From an uncultured Prevotella sp. (GTDB taxonomy: Bacteria > Bacteroidota > Bacteroidia > Bacteroidales > Bacteroidaceae), in the NCBI GenBank assembly GCA_900315695.1, contig ONAE01000022.1:1-52485 (forward strand): 52,485 nt of DNA, given 5' to 3'. Position numbers and translations under genes: made by a program. The notes under the pieces are model-generated. The model saw only the letters and a program-made list of their open reading frames with translations. It had not been told where the DNA came from and did no database searches. Each line of letters begins with the position of its first letter. Within the stretch, counting starts at the first letter, position 1. This document shows positions 1 to 8,452 of the stretch, piece after piece.

Positions 1-1757
1 GCGATGATTGAACGGATGTAAGCGTGGATCTCCTCAGCCTGCTCAGCGGTAGCGGTCTTACCAGTACCGATAGCCCAGATGGGCTCGTAGGCGATCACGA
101 TCTTACGGAAGTCCTCCTCAGAGAGGTTGAATACAGAACCCTCGAGCTCGGCCTTTACAACCTCGTTCTGCTTGCCGGCCTCGCGCTCTGCCAGACTCTC
201 ACCGATGCAGAAGATCACCTTCAGATCGTTCTTCTGAGCCAGCAGCACCTTCTCCTTCAGGATCTCAGGAGTCTCCTTGTAGTACTCACGACGCTCTGAG
301 TGACCCAGGATCACGTACTGAGCACCTGTGCTCTTCACCATCTCGGCACTTACCTCACCAGTGAAGGCACCCTTCTCCTTGTCAGCGCAGTTCTCAGCAC
401 CCAGACCGATGATGTCCTGGTCGAGGAACTGTGCGATAGAAGCGAGGTGGATAAACGGTGTGCAGATTACTACACCACAGTTGGGCTTGTCAGCCTTCAA
501 AGTTTCATTCAGCTCCTTTGCAAGAGCGATACCATCCTGGAGATTCATGTTCATCTTCCAGTTTCCTGCTACGATTTTCTTTCTCATAATTCTTTGTTCG
601 TTATTTAAAGGGTTATTATTGTTGTCACTTTTCTTCAGCCAGCGGCTCCATGCCCAGAGGCGGTCTGCAACGGTGAGCAGCACGAGGGGCAGCACAAACC
701 AAGTGAGGATCCAGAGAATCTTGCTCGCCACATTGTCGGAGGGCAACTGGCCCAGCTCTGATTCTTCCAGGGGCTTGCTCATCTCCTCGGCAGTGGGCAG
801 GGTGTTATGGCTCCACTTACGGATGATCATACCGTCTTTCAACAGCAGCATACCTGGGTTAGAGCGTATGACGGTCTTCAGCGTGGTCTCATCAGTGAGG
901 CAGAAAGGGTATTCCGCTCCTGTGATGTCCTGCCAACGGATGATGCCGTACCGACTGCTGGCTGTGAGACAGTAGAAAGGATAGCCGTGGTCCTGACTGT
1001 ACTCGAAGATCCTGTTCAGATCGTCGAAGTGCGAGTCATCGGCCTGTTCCAGATGAGGCGATACCAACAGGAAGGTGTAGCCTGCCTGCTGCAGCACCTG
1101 CTCAGTGATGTCCTCACCATCTTCCGTACTCTCGATGAAGAAGTCTGCATAAGGCACATCCTCACCATCCATCATCCGCTGCCAGCCCTCACGCAGGTTT
1201 GTGCCGATGTGATAGGGGCGGAAGTCGAACTGGGGCAGGGTATAGAGACTGCGACCAGCGATGATCACGAGGATGAAGAACGCTGAGTAGTTCATCACGA
1301 TCCACTGGTTACTCCTACTGATAAAACGCCTCATATCCAACGGATAGCGCCACACGAGGACGGAGGCTGCCAACAGCACCACATTCTTCAGGAATGTCTG
1401 CCAGTTGGTGAGTATCAGGGCATCGCCAAAGCAACCGCAGTCGCTGATGGGATTGGCAATCGCCAGCCAGAGGGTGAGCAGCGTCATCACCACCATGAGG
1501 ATCATCACGATGAGTGACACCAGTCGCCTGCGGATGGCGAAGAGCAGACAGATGCCCAGGAAAAACTCTGCCGACGACTGAATCACGGATACGGAAAGCG
1601 TCAGGAAGTCTGGCACGACGTTCACCAGTCCGATAGCGCCAAGATAGTCGTGGATCTTATACTGTGTGCCTAACGGATCGACAGCTTTCACGAATCCAGA
1701 CAGGATGAATGCCACTGCGAGCACCAGGCGACAGACGTTGACGGCAGCTTTTCTCAC
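1..1757 (-). CDS. tpiA: DoxX/MauE-like membrane protein fused in frame to triosephosphate isomerase (partial)
   Basis: One frame without a stop runs from a GTG at 1757 to the left edge. The first ~390 residues are a membrane protein: a DoxX/MauE-like helix bundle (~1-130, with a CGCFGD motif), another helix, a thioredoxin-fold-like stretch without CxxC (~180-330) and a last helix. After a linker ([16 protein letters not shown]) comes a normal TIM start, [13 protein letters not shown], whose ATG is at 585-587. TIM catalytic residues are visible: Lys in GNWKMN, His in ILGHSERR, Glu in [15 protein letters not shown] interconverts DHAP and glyceraldehyde-3-phosphate; DoxX/MauE proteins are linked to redox functions. 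The GTG overlaps the DUF1599 stop by 3 nt, so the two are cotranscribed. The TIM ATG could also be used on its own. The C-terminus (about 55 residues of a usual ~250) lies outside. Confidence 0.85.
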   Translation of the reverse strand, partial: MRKAAVNVCRLVLAVAFILSGFVKAVDPLGTQYKIHDYLGAIGLVNVVPDFLTLSVSVIQSSAEFFLGICLLFAIRRRLVSLIVMILMVVMTLLTLWLAIANPISDCGCFGDALILTNWQTFLKNVVLLAASVLVWRYPLDMRRFISRSNQWIVMNYSAFFILVIIAGRSLYTLPQFDFRPYHIGTNLREGWQRMMDGEDVPYADFFIESTEDGEDITEQVLQQAGYTFLLVSPHLEQADDSHFDDLNRIFEYSQDHGYPFYCLTASSRYGIIRWQDITGAEYPFCLTDETTLKTVIRSNPGMLLLKDGMIIRKWSHNTLPTAEEMSKPLEESELGQLPSDNVASKILWILTWFVLPLVLLTVADRLWAWSRWLKKSDNNNNPLNNEQRIMRKKIVAGNWKMNMNLQDGIALAKELNETLKADKPNCGVVICTPFIHLASIAQFLDQDIIGLGAENCADKEKGAFTGEVSAEMVKSTGAQYVILGHSERREYYKETPEILKEKVLLAQKNDLKVIFCIGESLAEREAGKQNEVVKAELEGSVFNLSEEDFRKIVIAYEPIWAIGTGKTATAEQAEEIHAYIRSII

Positions 1758-2299
1758 TCGGATAGTTTAATTACTCCAAAGACCGCATAGTTGATAATGT
1801 CCATATAGTTGGCATCGATGCCCTCTGAGACGAGTGTCTCGCCGCCGAGGTTCTCGATCTCCTTGATACGCTCAATCTTCGTCAGGATCAGATCTGTGTA
1901 GCTGCTCACCCTCATGCCTCGCCATGCCTCGTCGTAGTCGTGGTTCTTACGTTTCATCAGCTCCAGCGCCTCATGGGCGTACTGGTCGTAGAGGCGCATT
2001 GCCTCGCTGTTGTCGATATCCACAGTGTCGGCAAAGCCCTTGTTGAGTTGGATGAGGCCCACGATGCCATAGTTGATCAGGGCGATGAACTCAGGACGGA
2101 TGCCTTCGCCCACCAGCGACTCCTGCTTGATCTCCAGCGAACGGATGCGCTTTGCCTTGATAAACAACTGATCGGTAAGAGCCGTAGGGCGCAGGATGCG
2201 CCACGAGGCTTTGTAGTCGTGAAGCTTCTTCTCAAACAGCGCACGGCATTCCGCCAGTGCCTGTTCAAACTGAGCGTTTGTCTTTTCCATATTGGCCAT
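1754..2299 (-). CDS. DUF1599 domain protein, two tandem repeats
   Basis: A soluble protein of ~181 residues made of two copies of the DUF1599 unit, recognisable as [13 protein letters not shown]...RIRSLE and [13 protein letters not shown]...RIKEIE. The family has been listed among nucleotide-modification-associated domains, but I know of no defined reaction. It heads the operon leading into the DoxX-TIM frame, an order familiar from Bacteroidales genomes. A longer frame begins with TTG at 2311, but that codon lies inside the -7 promoter box, so it cannot be the start. ATG 2299 is given here; ATG 2290 ([10 protein letters not shown]) is equally plausible and matches my recollection of homologues better. 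Confidence 0.8.
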   Translation of the reverse strand: MANMEKTNAQFEQALAECRALFEKKLHDYKASWRILRPTALTDQLFIKAKRIRSLEIKQESLVGEGIRPEFIALINYGIVGLIQLNKGFADTVDIDNSEAMRLYDQYAHEALELMKRKNHDYDEAWRGMRVSSYTDLILTKIERIKEIENLGGETLVSEGIDANYMDIINYAVFGVIKLSE

Positions 2300-2308
2300 A
2301 ATCGGCTG

Positions 2309-2340
2309 CAAAGTTACTGTAAATCGCGCGAAATACCAAA
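2309..2340 (-). promoter_or_regulatory. Bacteroidetes promoter of the DUF1599-DoxX-tpiA operon
   Basis: On the minus strand TTTG (2337-2340) and TAACTTTG (2309-2316) are separated by exactly 20 nt, the Bacteroidetes -33/-7 arrangement. Transcription should start near 2303-2305, leaving at most a few untranslated bases before ATG 2299. Confidence 0.8.
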
Positions 2341-2398
2341 TTTTTAATTGTTTTTATGATGAAAAATGTTCGAATCTCCAAACTTTTTTGGCAATTGT

Positions 2399-2430
2399 TT
2401 TGTCAGTTTGAAAGAAAAGTCGTACTTTTG
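2399..2430 (+). promoter_or_regulatory. Promoter of the porin-symporter operon
   Basis: TTTG at 2399-2402 and TACTTTTG at 2423-2430 with a 20-nt spacer. The ATG of the porin follows about 40 nt downstream. Confidence 0.8.
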
Positions 2431-2469
2431 CCGACGCAAGAACAACAAAATTCTTAATTTTATGACAAA

Positions 2470-3561
2470 ATGAAACGTATAGCTTGCAAACTTCGGACAC
2501 TGGCTGTGATGCTGGCAGTGTTCAGTAGCGTTGCCGCCATGGGGCAACAAAAAGAGAAAAAACAACCAGATTGGCTTAAAGAACTGACCAGCCGTATTAC
2601 GCTCAACGGTTATGCGCAAGCTGGATGGTCGTACCAAAACCCTAACGACAAGGCTACCAATGCCTACAACCTTAAACGTACCCTGCTATGGGCAAAGGCA
2701 CGAATCACCGACAGATGGTCGTTCTTGTTTATGCATGATTTCTCGAGTGTGGTACAGGAGTTCTACACCGATTACCGCTTTACGAAGAACAATGAGCTGA
2801 CTGTCCGTCTGGGACAGTTCAAGCACGCTTTCTCAATGGAGAATCCACTCTCGCCCACGCAGTTGGAACTCATCGATGTCTATTCGCAGGCAGTGCTCTA
2901 TCTGGCAGGTGAGGGGCCTGACCCCCTGAACGGCGTGAACTATGGTCGTGACATGGGACTGCAGGTCTTTGGTGACCTGGCGAATGGTGTACTGCATTAC
3001 GAACTGGCACTGATGAGCGGTCAGGGTATCAACCGTAAAGACCTGAACAACCAGAAAGACTTCATCGCCAAACTTCAGGTGAGCCCCATCGACGGTCTGC
3101 GCATCGTGGCCTCAGGTTATCTGGGAACAGGTTGTGCTGTGAACACGGCAGCCTGGAATCCTGACATCCAGGTGGGCGACAATTACAAGCGCAATCGCTA
3201 TAGTATAGGTGCAGAGTATAAGACCGCGCCCTATACGGGTAGTAAATATAAGGAGGCACGCCCTGCCAGCATCCGTGCAGAGTGGTTGGGTGGTAAGGAC
3301 GGCAGCGTGAACAGCCGTGGTGGATATGCCACTGTCTGCATCCCTGTGGTGAATGCCCTCGACGTTGTGGCGAGTGGTGAGACCTTCGACCGTAATACCG
3401 GTGTGGATGGCTGGGATCAGACCAATCTCACCATCGGTCTGCAGTATTGGTACTACAAGAAGTGCCGTGTGCAGTTCCAATATACCCGTTGTCTCTGTGG
3501 CGACAAGATCAGTACAAATAATTATAACTGGCTCCAAGCCCAAGTTCAAGTAGCATTCTAA
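2470..3561 (+). CDS. Outer-membrane porin of the phosphate-selective porin O/P type
   Basis: A 363-residue protein with a Sec signal peptide (MKRIACKL..., cleavage probably after AAMGQ), then a short charged stretch and an array of amphipathic beta-strands opening with RITLNGYAQAGW and ending in aromatic QAQVQVAF, the typical last strand of an outer-membrane barrel. The body resembles the phosphate-selective porin O/P family (length, RLGQFKHAFSMENPLSPTQLE). It is followed after 2 nt by a sodium/solute symporter, so the pair probably serves one substrate, with the porin taking it through the outer membrane. The substrate cannot be read from the sequence; the family name does not prove phosphate. 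Confidence 0.8.
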   Translation: MKRIACKLRTLAVMLAVFSSVAAMGQQKEKKQPDWLKELTSRITLNGYAQAGWSYQNPNDKATNAYNLKRTLLWAKARITDRWSFLFMHDFSSVVQEFYTDYRFTKNNELTVRLGQFKHAFSMENPLSPTQLELIDVYSQAVLYLAGEGPDPLNGVNYGRDMGLQVFGDLANGVLHYELALMSGQGINRKDLNNQKDFIAKLQVSPIDGLRIVASGYLGTGCAVNTAAWNPDIQVGDNYKRNRYSIGAEYKTAPYTGSKYKEARPASIRAEWLGGKDGSVNSRGGYATVCIPVVNALDVVASGETFDRNTGVDGWDQTNLTIGLQYWYYKKCRVQFQYTRCLCGDKISTNNYNWLQAQVQVAF

Positions 3562-3563
3562 TT

Positions 3564-5087
3564 ATGATTATAAAGGTAACATTAACCATCATCTTTCTGG
3601 CTGTGATGATTGGCGTGGGAGTTTACTCCCGTAAACAGGCCAGCACGGTAGACGGATTCGTCTTGGGAGGTCGTGCCGTAGGTCCCTGGCTCACGGCATT
3701 TGCGTTTGGAACGTCTTATTTCTCAGCTGTGGTCTTCGTGGGCTACGCTGGACAGTTCGGTTGGAGATATGGTTTGTCGAGTGCCTGGATTGGTATCGGC
3801 AATGCCATCATCGGTTCACTCCTGGCGTGGCTCATTTTAGGTCGCCGCACGAAGCTGATGACCCAGCATATCGAGTCGCGTACAATGCCAGATTTCTTCG
3901 GTACCCGCTTCAAAGATCAGGGGCTGCGCGTGGTGGCCTCCGTCATCGCCTTCGTGTTCCTGATTCCCTATACCGCTGGTGTCTATAGTGGTATCTCGCG
4001 CCTCTTCGAGATGGGCTTCGATATCCCTTACGAATACTGTGTGGTGATTATGTCTATCCTGACGGCAGTCTATGTGATTATCGGTGGCTATAAGGCTACG
4101 GCCATGAACGACTTCATTCAGGGTATCATCATGCTCTTTGGTATTGTGGCTGTGATTCTGGCGGTGCTCAATGCGCAGGGCGGACTCGTAGCGGCTGTCG
4201 ATAAGCTGGCTCAGATTCCCTCTGATGCCGATCCCAGCGTGAATGGCGGCTTTGCCTCGTGGTTTGGTCCTGATCCCTGGGGCCTCCTGGGCGTGGTCAT
4301 CCTCACCTCGTTAGGTACGATGGGCTTGCCTCAGATGGTAGGTAAGTTCTATTCCATCACAGATGAGAGTGCCATTAAACGAGGCACCGTCATCTCTACC
4401 GTCTTCGCCTTTGTCGTGGCTGGCGGCTGCTATTTCCTCGGAGGTTTCGGCCGTCTTTACGATCCTGTGATCAATCCATTGACTGGTAAGATCGCCTTCG
4501 ACTCGATCGTGCCGGCTATGCTGGTAACGCTACCCGATGTGCTCATCGCCCTTGTGGTGCTGCTGGTGCTCTCTGCCTCCATGTCAACACTGGCTTCGCT
4601 GGTACTCACCTCCAGTTCTACGATGACCCTCGATCTTATCTATCCCGACAAGAAGTCACTGCCAGGTGAGGTGGAAGAAGGTACCATCGATGATATCGTC
4701 TCTGAGAAGATCGAGCGTCGTAAGGTGGTGGTGATGCGTGTACTCATCATGTTCTTCATCGCCATCTCCCTGCTCATCGCCCTGAATCCGCCTACGTTCA
4801 TCGCTCAGCTCATGGGTATCTCTTGGGGTGCCTTGGCAGGTGCCTTCCTCGCACCGTTCATGTTGGGTCTCTACTGGCGAGGGGTCACAACGGCTTCCGT
4901 CTGGGCCTGCTTCATCTGGGGTGTAGGTCTCACCGTGATCAACATGCTCATTGGCAATCCCATTAATCCGATCAACTGTGGTGCCATCGCCATGGTGGGT
5001 GGCTTCCCTGTGGTTTGGCTTGTCAGTCTCGTTACCAAGAAGCTTCCGCAACAGACTGTCGACACCATTTTCGACTGCTATAAATAA
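3564..5087 (+). CDS. Sodium:solute symporter (SSS family)
   Basis: A 507-residue inner-membrane transporter with about 13 hydrophobic segments. Family marks include the N-terminal MIGVGVYSRKQASTVDGFVLGGR, the TSYFSAVVFVGYAGQFGW region around the sodium site in helix 1-2, and the LASLVLTSSSTMTLDLIYP stretch in the helix-8 region that carries Na+-ligating Ser/Thr residues. These carriers couple Na+ influx to uptake of proline, sugars, pantothenate and other solutes; the substrate is not evident here. It is translationally close to the porin upstream (2-nt gap) and followed by a hairpin terminator, so the two form a complete operon. Confidence 0.87.
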   Translation: MIIKVTLTIIFLAVMIGVGVYSRKQASTVDGFVLGGRAVGPWLTAFAFGTSYFSAVVFVGYAGQFGWRYGLSSAWIGIGNAIIGSLLAWLILGRRTKLMTQHIESRTMPDFFGTRFKDQGLRVVASVIAFVFLIPYTAGVYSGISRLFEMGFDIPYEYCVVIMSILTAVYVIIGGYKATAMNDFIQGIIMLFGIVAVILAVLNAQGGLVAAVDKLAQIPSDADPSVNGGFASWFGPDPWGLLGVVILTSLGTMGLPQMVGKFYSITDESAIKRGTVISTVFAFVVAGGCYFLGGFGRLYDPVINPLTGKIAFDSIVPAMLVTLPDVLIALVVLLVLSASMSTLASLVLTSSSTMTLDLIYPDKKSLPGEVEEGTIDDIVSEKIERRKVVVMRVLIMFFIAISLLIALNPPTFIAQLMGISWGALAGAFLAPFMLGLYWRGVTTASVWACFIWGVGLTVINMLIGNPINPINCGAIAMVGGFPVVWLVSLVTKKLPQQTVDTIFDCYK

Positions 5088-5108
5088 CAAGGTCAACACA
5101 CAACTATT

Positions 5109-5150
5109 AAAAAAATCTGCGAAATCTTTTTAGGTTTTGCAGATTTTTTT
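5109..5150 (+). terminator. Intrinsic terminator after the symporter gene
   Basis: A perfect 12-bp inverted repeat, AAAAAAATCTGC (5109-5120) with GCAGATTTTTTT (5139-5150), loop of 18 nt, ending in a T run. The A-tract on the other side could make it work both ways. The T run merges into the promoter box of the next gene. Confidence 0.7.
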
Positions 5151-5151
5151 G

Positions 5152-5159
5152 TATCTTTG
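5152..5159 (+). promoter_or_regulatory. -7 box of the phosphatase pair
   Basis: TATCTTTG fits TAnnTTTG and follows the terminator directly. The base run 20 nt upstream is TTTT rather than TTTG. The in-frame TTG at 5157 lies inside this box and is therefore not a start codon. Confidence 0.6.
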
Positions 5160-5180
5160 CCCCATCAATCTATTAAAACG

Positions 5181-6506
5181 ATGAGAATATATAAGATTTG
5201 TGGGGTTATTGTTTTTGTAATGATATCTGTGTCTCTACAGGCACAGACGGAGATTGCCAAGGAACTGAAAGCCGACATCAACCGTTATGCCGGTATGTTC
5301 TATACCCGTTCTCTGGATAAGATGCCGAAGGATACCCCACCGCCAGCAGGCAAGAAACCGTTCTATATCAATCATTACGGCTGTCCTGGTGCCTACTACC
5401 TCGACAAGCCGGAGTATTATACCGACACTTACGCCATCTTCGCCAAGGCCGACAGCCTCGGTAAACTGACGAAACTGGGACAGGATGTGTTCCGCAGGAT
5501 CCGTCTGTTGTGCGAGGATGCCAAAGGTCGCTACGGCGAACTCACGGCGAAAGGTGCCCAGCAGAGTAGGGCGCATGTGAAGCAGCTGGTGGAGCGTTTC
5601 CCTGACATGTTCACTGCGAAAGGCTATTACAGTGTGCGCAGCATTGTCGAGAATCGTTGTATCCTTACGATGCAGGAAGGGCTGCTCCAGTTGTCAGCCA
5701 TGCAACAGCCCCTCACTGCCAGAAGCAGAGTGTCGTATCAGGAGAAACCCTTCATGGATCCAGAAGACCCACTCCTGATCAGTCAGCGGCTCGACTCGTT
5801 GACGAAAGTCCGTTATGCCCGGTTCTGTCATCTCAACTCCGACGACGGCAGGCTGATGGGCGCTCTCTTTAACGACCAGAATTATGTCATCACTTACATC
5901 GACCCTGATGAGCTGACCAAACAACTCTATATCCTTGCCAGTGACGTGCAGCATACCGACATCGCTGGTATCGTGACGCTCTACGATATCTTTACCCCTC
6001 AGGAACTCCATCGGCTGTGGCGCAGACAGAATGCGTGGCACTATATCAACTACGGTGGTTGCACCCTGAATGGGGGCTATCAGGCCTACCTGCAACGTGC
6101 CCTGCTGAGAAACATGATGCACATGGGCGACAGTGTGATGAAACGTTACAACCCCTTGATGCACCTGCGCTATACCAATGCCCATGCGGTGATGTCGCTG
6201 GCCTGTCTGATGGATCTCGACGGCTATGGACTGCATACCGCCAATCTCGACTCACTCGAAGCCTATGGCTGGGCTAACTACCGCATTGCCCCCCTCGGTG
6301 GCAGTATCGAGATGATCCACTACCGCAGCGAACGGGGCGATCCTGACGTGCTGGTGAAGGTGCTCCTCAACGGTCATGAGGCTCAACTGCCGATTGAGAG
6401 CGACTGTGCGCCCTATTACCATTGGAATGATGTGAAGCGATACTATCTGCGAAAACTGTACCGCTATGAGAATCATAGGTTTAACACGAATACCAAGAAG
6501 CAATGA
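5181..6506 (+). CDS. Secreted histidine-phosphatase paralogue, catalytic motif lost
   Basis: A 441-residue exported protein (signal peptide MRIYKICGVIVFVMISVSLQA) of the histidine-type acid phosphatase/MINPP-like family. It aligns along its length with the next gene. Where the neighbour has HYGRHGSRY, holding the catalytic RHGxR, this protein has HYGCPGAYY: the nucleophilic His and both Arg are replaced. The second catalytic region is also altered (NAHAVMS against FGHETVL). It is therefore probably inactive as a phosphatase and may bind substrate or partner. Other family features remain (RYGELTAKGAQQSRAHVKQL, GGCTLNGGYQAYLQ). ATG 5181 is chosen because the upstream TTG lies in the promoter. 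The stop overlaps the next start (ATGA). Confidence 0.78.
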   Translation: MRIYKICGVIVFVMISVSLQAQTEIAKELKADINRYAGMFYTRSLDKMPKDTPPPAGKKPFYINHYGCPGAYYLDKPEYYTDTYAIFAKADSLGKLTKLGQDVFRRIRLLCEDAKGRYGELTAKGAQQSRAHVKQLVERFPDMFTAKGYYSVRSIVENRCILTMQEGLLQLSAMQQPLTARSRVSYQEKPFMDPEDPLLISQRLDSLTKVRYARFCHLNSDDGRLMGALFNDQNYVITYIDPDELTKQLYILASDVQHTDIAGIVTLYDIFTPQELHRLWRRQNAWHYINYGGCTLNGGYQAYLQRALLRNMMHMGDSVMKRYNPLMHLRYTNAHAVMSLACLMDLDGYGLHTANLDSLEAYGWANYRIAPLGGSIEMIHYRSERGDPDVLVKVLLNGHEAQLPIESDCAPYYHWNDVKRYYLRKLYRYENHRFNTNTKKQ

Positions 6507-7792
6507 AGATGATCACAAGAATATGCCTCGCAGCACTGTGCGCCTTCCTCGTACCGTTCTCTTCATGGGCTCAGCCCAAGGTGAAGGATCTGATCAGGCA
6601 GGCACCGTCGTATGCCTCCTGCAACTACTACATTTATCCTGACAGCATCACCAAGCCCCTCACACCGTCGCCGGAGGGTAAGAAACCTTTCTATATCTCC
6701 CATTACGGACGTCATGGCTCGCGTTATATCAGTAGCCGCAGCGGTTACGATATACCTTATATTATGATTCAGGAGGCCGACAGTCTCGAAGAACTGACAC
6801 CAGAGGGGGAGAAGGTGCTCCAAGAGATGAATACCATCATGCGGAACACGGAGAACCGTTGGGGCGAACTCACGGGCTTTGGCAAGCGGCAGCTGCAGAA
6901 TATCGGTCAGCGTATGGCTGAGCGGTTCCCAGAGGTGTTGTGCCCAGGAGCCACGGTTACTGGCATCAGCACTACAGTGCCCCGTTGCATCGAGTCGATG
7001 GGTGCGTGCCTGATGCAGATGCTGCAGGTATGTCCCCAGCTGAAGGTCACCATGACGTCATCGCATCGTAACCAGTGGTACATGAACCATCAGGACCGTC
7101 AGTTGCGTCGTTACATGACACCAGAGGCAAAGAAAGCCTACGAGACCTATATCGCCAACCGTCTGGGTAACACCCGTCTGATGGAGATCATTTTCAAGAA
7201 TCCAGATATTGTGAAAGAAGTGGTCGATGAAGATCAGTTCAACTACTATCTCATGAAGATGGGCCTCTTCCAGCTTCACATCAACTATAATCAGAGCACC
7301 TATCTGATGACCCTCTTCGATACCGACGACCTCTACCTGATGTGGCAGATCGACAATGCCAGTTGGTATATCCAGCATGGGGCCTGCAAACTCAATGGTG
7401 GTCACCAGCCCTATAGTCAGCGTTATCTGCTGCGCCAGATAATTGCCGATGCCGACAGTTGTATCCGCCTCGAACGTCCTGGAGCCCAACTGCGCTTCGG
7501 ACATGAGACGGTGCTTCTGCCCCTCGTCTGTCTGATTGGCGTCAACGGCTTCGATCTCGAGACGGATAATCTCGGTGAGTTAGAAGAGAAAGGCTGGTGG
7601 TGCTCCAGCGTGTTCCCTATGGGTTGCAACCTGCAGTTTATCTTCTATCGCAGCGATCCCAAGGATCAGGATGTGCTCTTCAAGGTGCTGCTCAATGAAG
7701 AGGAGGCCACCTTGCCCCTTCAGCCCGTCAGCGGTCCTTATTACCGCTGGTCCGACTTCCGCCAATACTGCCTCGATAAACTGTCGAAGTAA
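6503..7792 (+). CDS. Secreted histidine-type acid phosphatase
   Basis: A 429-residue protein with a signal peptide (...LVPFSSWAQ) and an intact histidine acid phosphatase signature, HYGRHGSRY, near residue 70. RWGELTGFGKRQLQNIG follows, and a C-terminal GHET probably supplies the proton-donor region (HAE/HD in relatives). The family hydrolyses phosphomonoesters, including inositol phosphates in the MINPP branch, through a phosphohistidine; the substrate here is unknown. It should act in the periplasm or at the surface. It overlaps the preceding, apparently inactive paralogue by 4 nt, so both are made together from one mRNA. Confidence 0.82.
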   Translation: MKMITRICLAALCAFLVPFSSWAQPKVKDLIRQAPSYASCNYYIYPDSITKPLTPSPEGKKPFYISHYGRHGSRYISSRSGYDIPYIMIQEADSLEELTPEGEKVLQEMNTIMRNTENRWGELTGFGKRQLQNIGQRMAERFPEVLCPGATVTGISTTVPRCIESMGACLMQMLQVCPQLKVTMTSSHRNQWYMNHQDRQLRRYMTPEAKKAYETYIANRLGNTRLMEIIFKNPDIVKEVVDEDQFNYYLMKMGLFQLHINYNQSTYLMTLFDTDDLYLMWQIDNASWYIQHGACKLNGGHQPYSQRYLLRQIIADADSCIRLERPGAQLRFGHETVLLPLVCLIGVNGFDLETDNLGELEEKGWWCSSVFPMGCNLQFIFYRSDPKDQDVLFKVLLNEEEATLPLQPVSGPYYRWSDFRQYCLDKLSK

Positions 7793-7802
7793 AGGAGCGT
7801 TT

Positions 7803-8354
7803 TTATTCGCCTAATAATTCGTCGATATAGGTGTAGAACTCAGGATCCTCACCCGACACCACCTTCAGCAGCTTACCTTCTGGCGAGACCACTGCCTTCG
7901 TTGGGAAGCCATCGATGCCGTACATCTCCGACAGGTCATCCAAAAAGTCGTCAGGACAACGCACTTGCAGCCAGGGCAGTTCATATTGCTCTACGGCATG
8001 ACGCCATTTCCGCTCCGAGTCATGGCAGTCAACACCTAAGATCTCCAGATCGTCCTTGTATTTGGCATACATATCCTTCATGGAAGGGATGCCTCGGATG
8101 CACCACACGCACCATGACCCCCAGAAGTCGATGATGACATATTTGCCACGCAGCGACGAGAGCTTCCTCGGATTACCCTGCAAGTCTGGCAATTCAAAGT
8201 TAGGAGCCATCTCACCGTCATCAGCCACAGCCAGTGCGATTTCAGTTGTCTGAGTTGTCTGAGTCGCCTGAGACTTGTTCGTACAAGCGGCCATCATCGT
8301 GATTGTTACCGCCAATAAAGCAATTGTTATAAAAATCTTTTTCATCTTTTTCAT
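7803..8354 (-). CDS. TlpA-like thioredoxin-fold lipoprotein
   Basis: A 183-residue lipoprotein: a hydrophobic leader ending in a lipobox (TMMAAC, Cys near residue 23), a TlpA/ResA-type start (GEMAPNFELPDLQGNPRKLSSLRGKYV), the active site WCVWC in DFWGSWCVWC, and the cis-proline in GFPT. Such proteins reduce or exchange disulfides in the periplasm, for example during cytochrome c maturation or oxidative stress defence. The redox partner is not in the window. It has its own promoter and converges on the phosphatase pair. Translation may start at the first Met or at Met4. Confidence 0.85.
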   Translation of the reverse strand: MKKMKKIFITIALLAVTITMMAACTNKSQATQTTQTTEIALAVADDGEMAPNFELPDLQGNPRKLSSLRGKYVIIDFWGSWCVWCIRGIPSMKDMYAKYKDDLEILGVDCHDSERKWRHAVEQYELPWLQVRCPDDFLDDLSEMYGIDGFPTKAVVSPEGKLLKVVSGEDPEFYTYIDELLGE

Positions 8355-8375
8355 TGTCTAATTACATTTCGGCTC

Positions 8376-8407
8376 CAAAATTACGATATTACCTACGATA
8401 TTCCAAA
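8376..8407 (-). promoter_or_regulatory. Promoter of the TlpA-like gene
   Basis: On the minus strand TTTG (8404-8407), 20 nt, then TAATTTTG (8376-8383). It lies about 20 nt upstream of the ATG. Confidence 0.8.
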
Positions 8408-8452
8408 TATTTTTTGTTTTTTTTGTAAGATTCAATATTTTGTTTTATTTGC

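Noticed and set aside
5157-5180. TTG start extending the first phosphatase by eight codons
   Set aside because: The TTG is part of the TATCTTTG promoter box and the signal peptide begins properly at ATG 5181.
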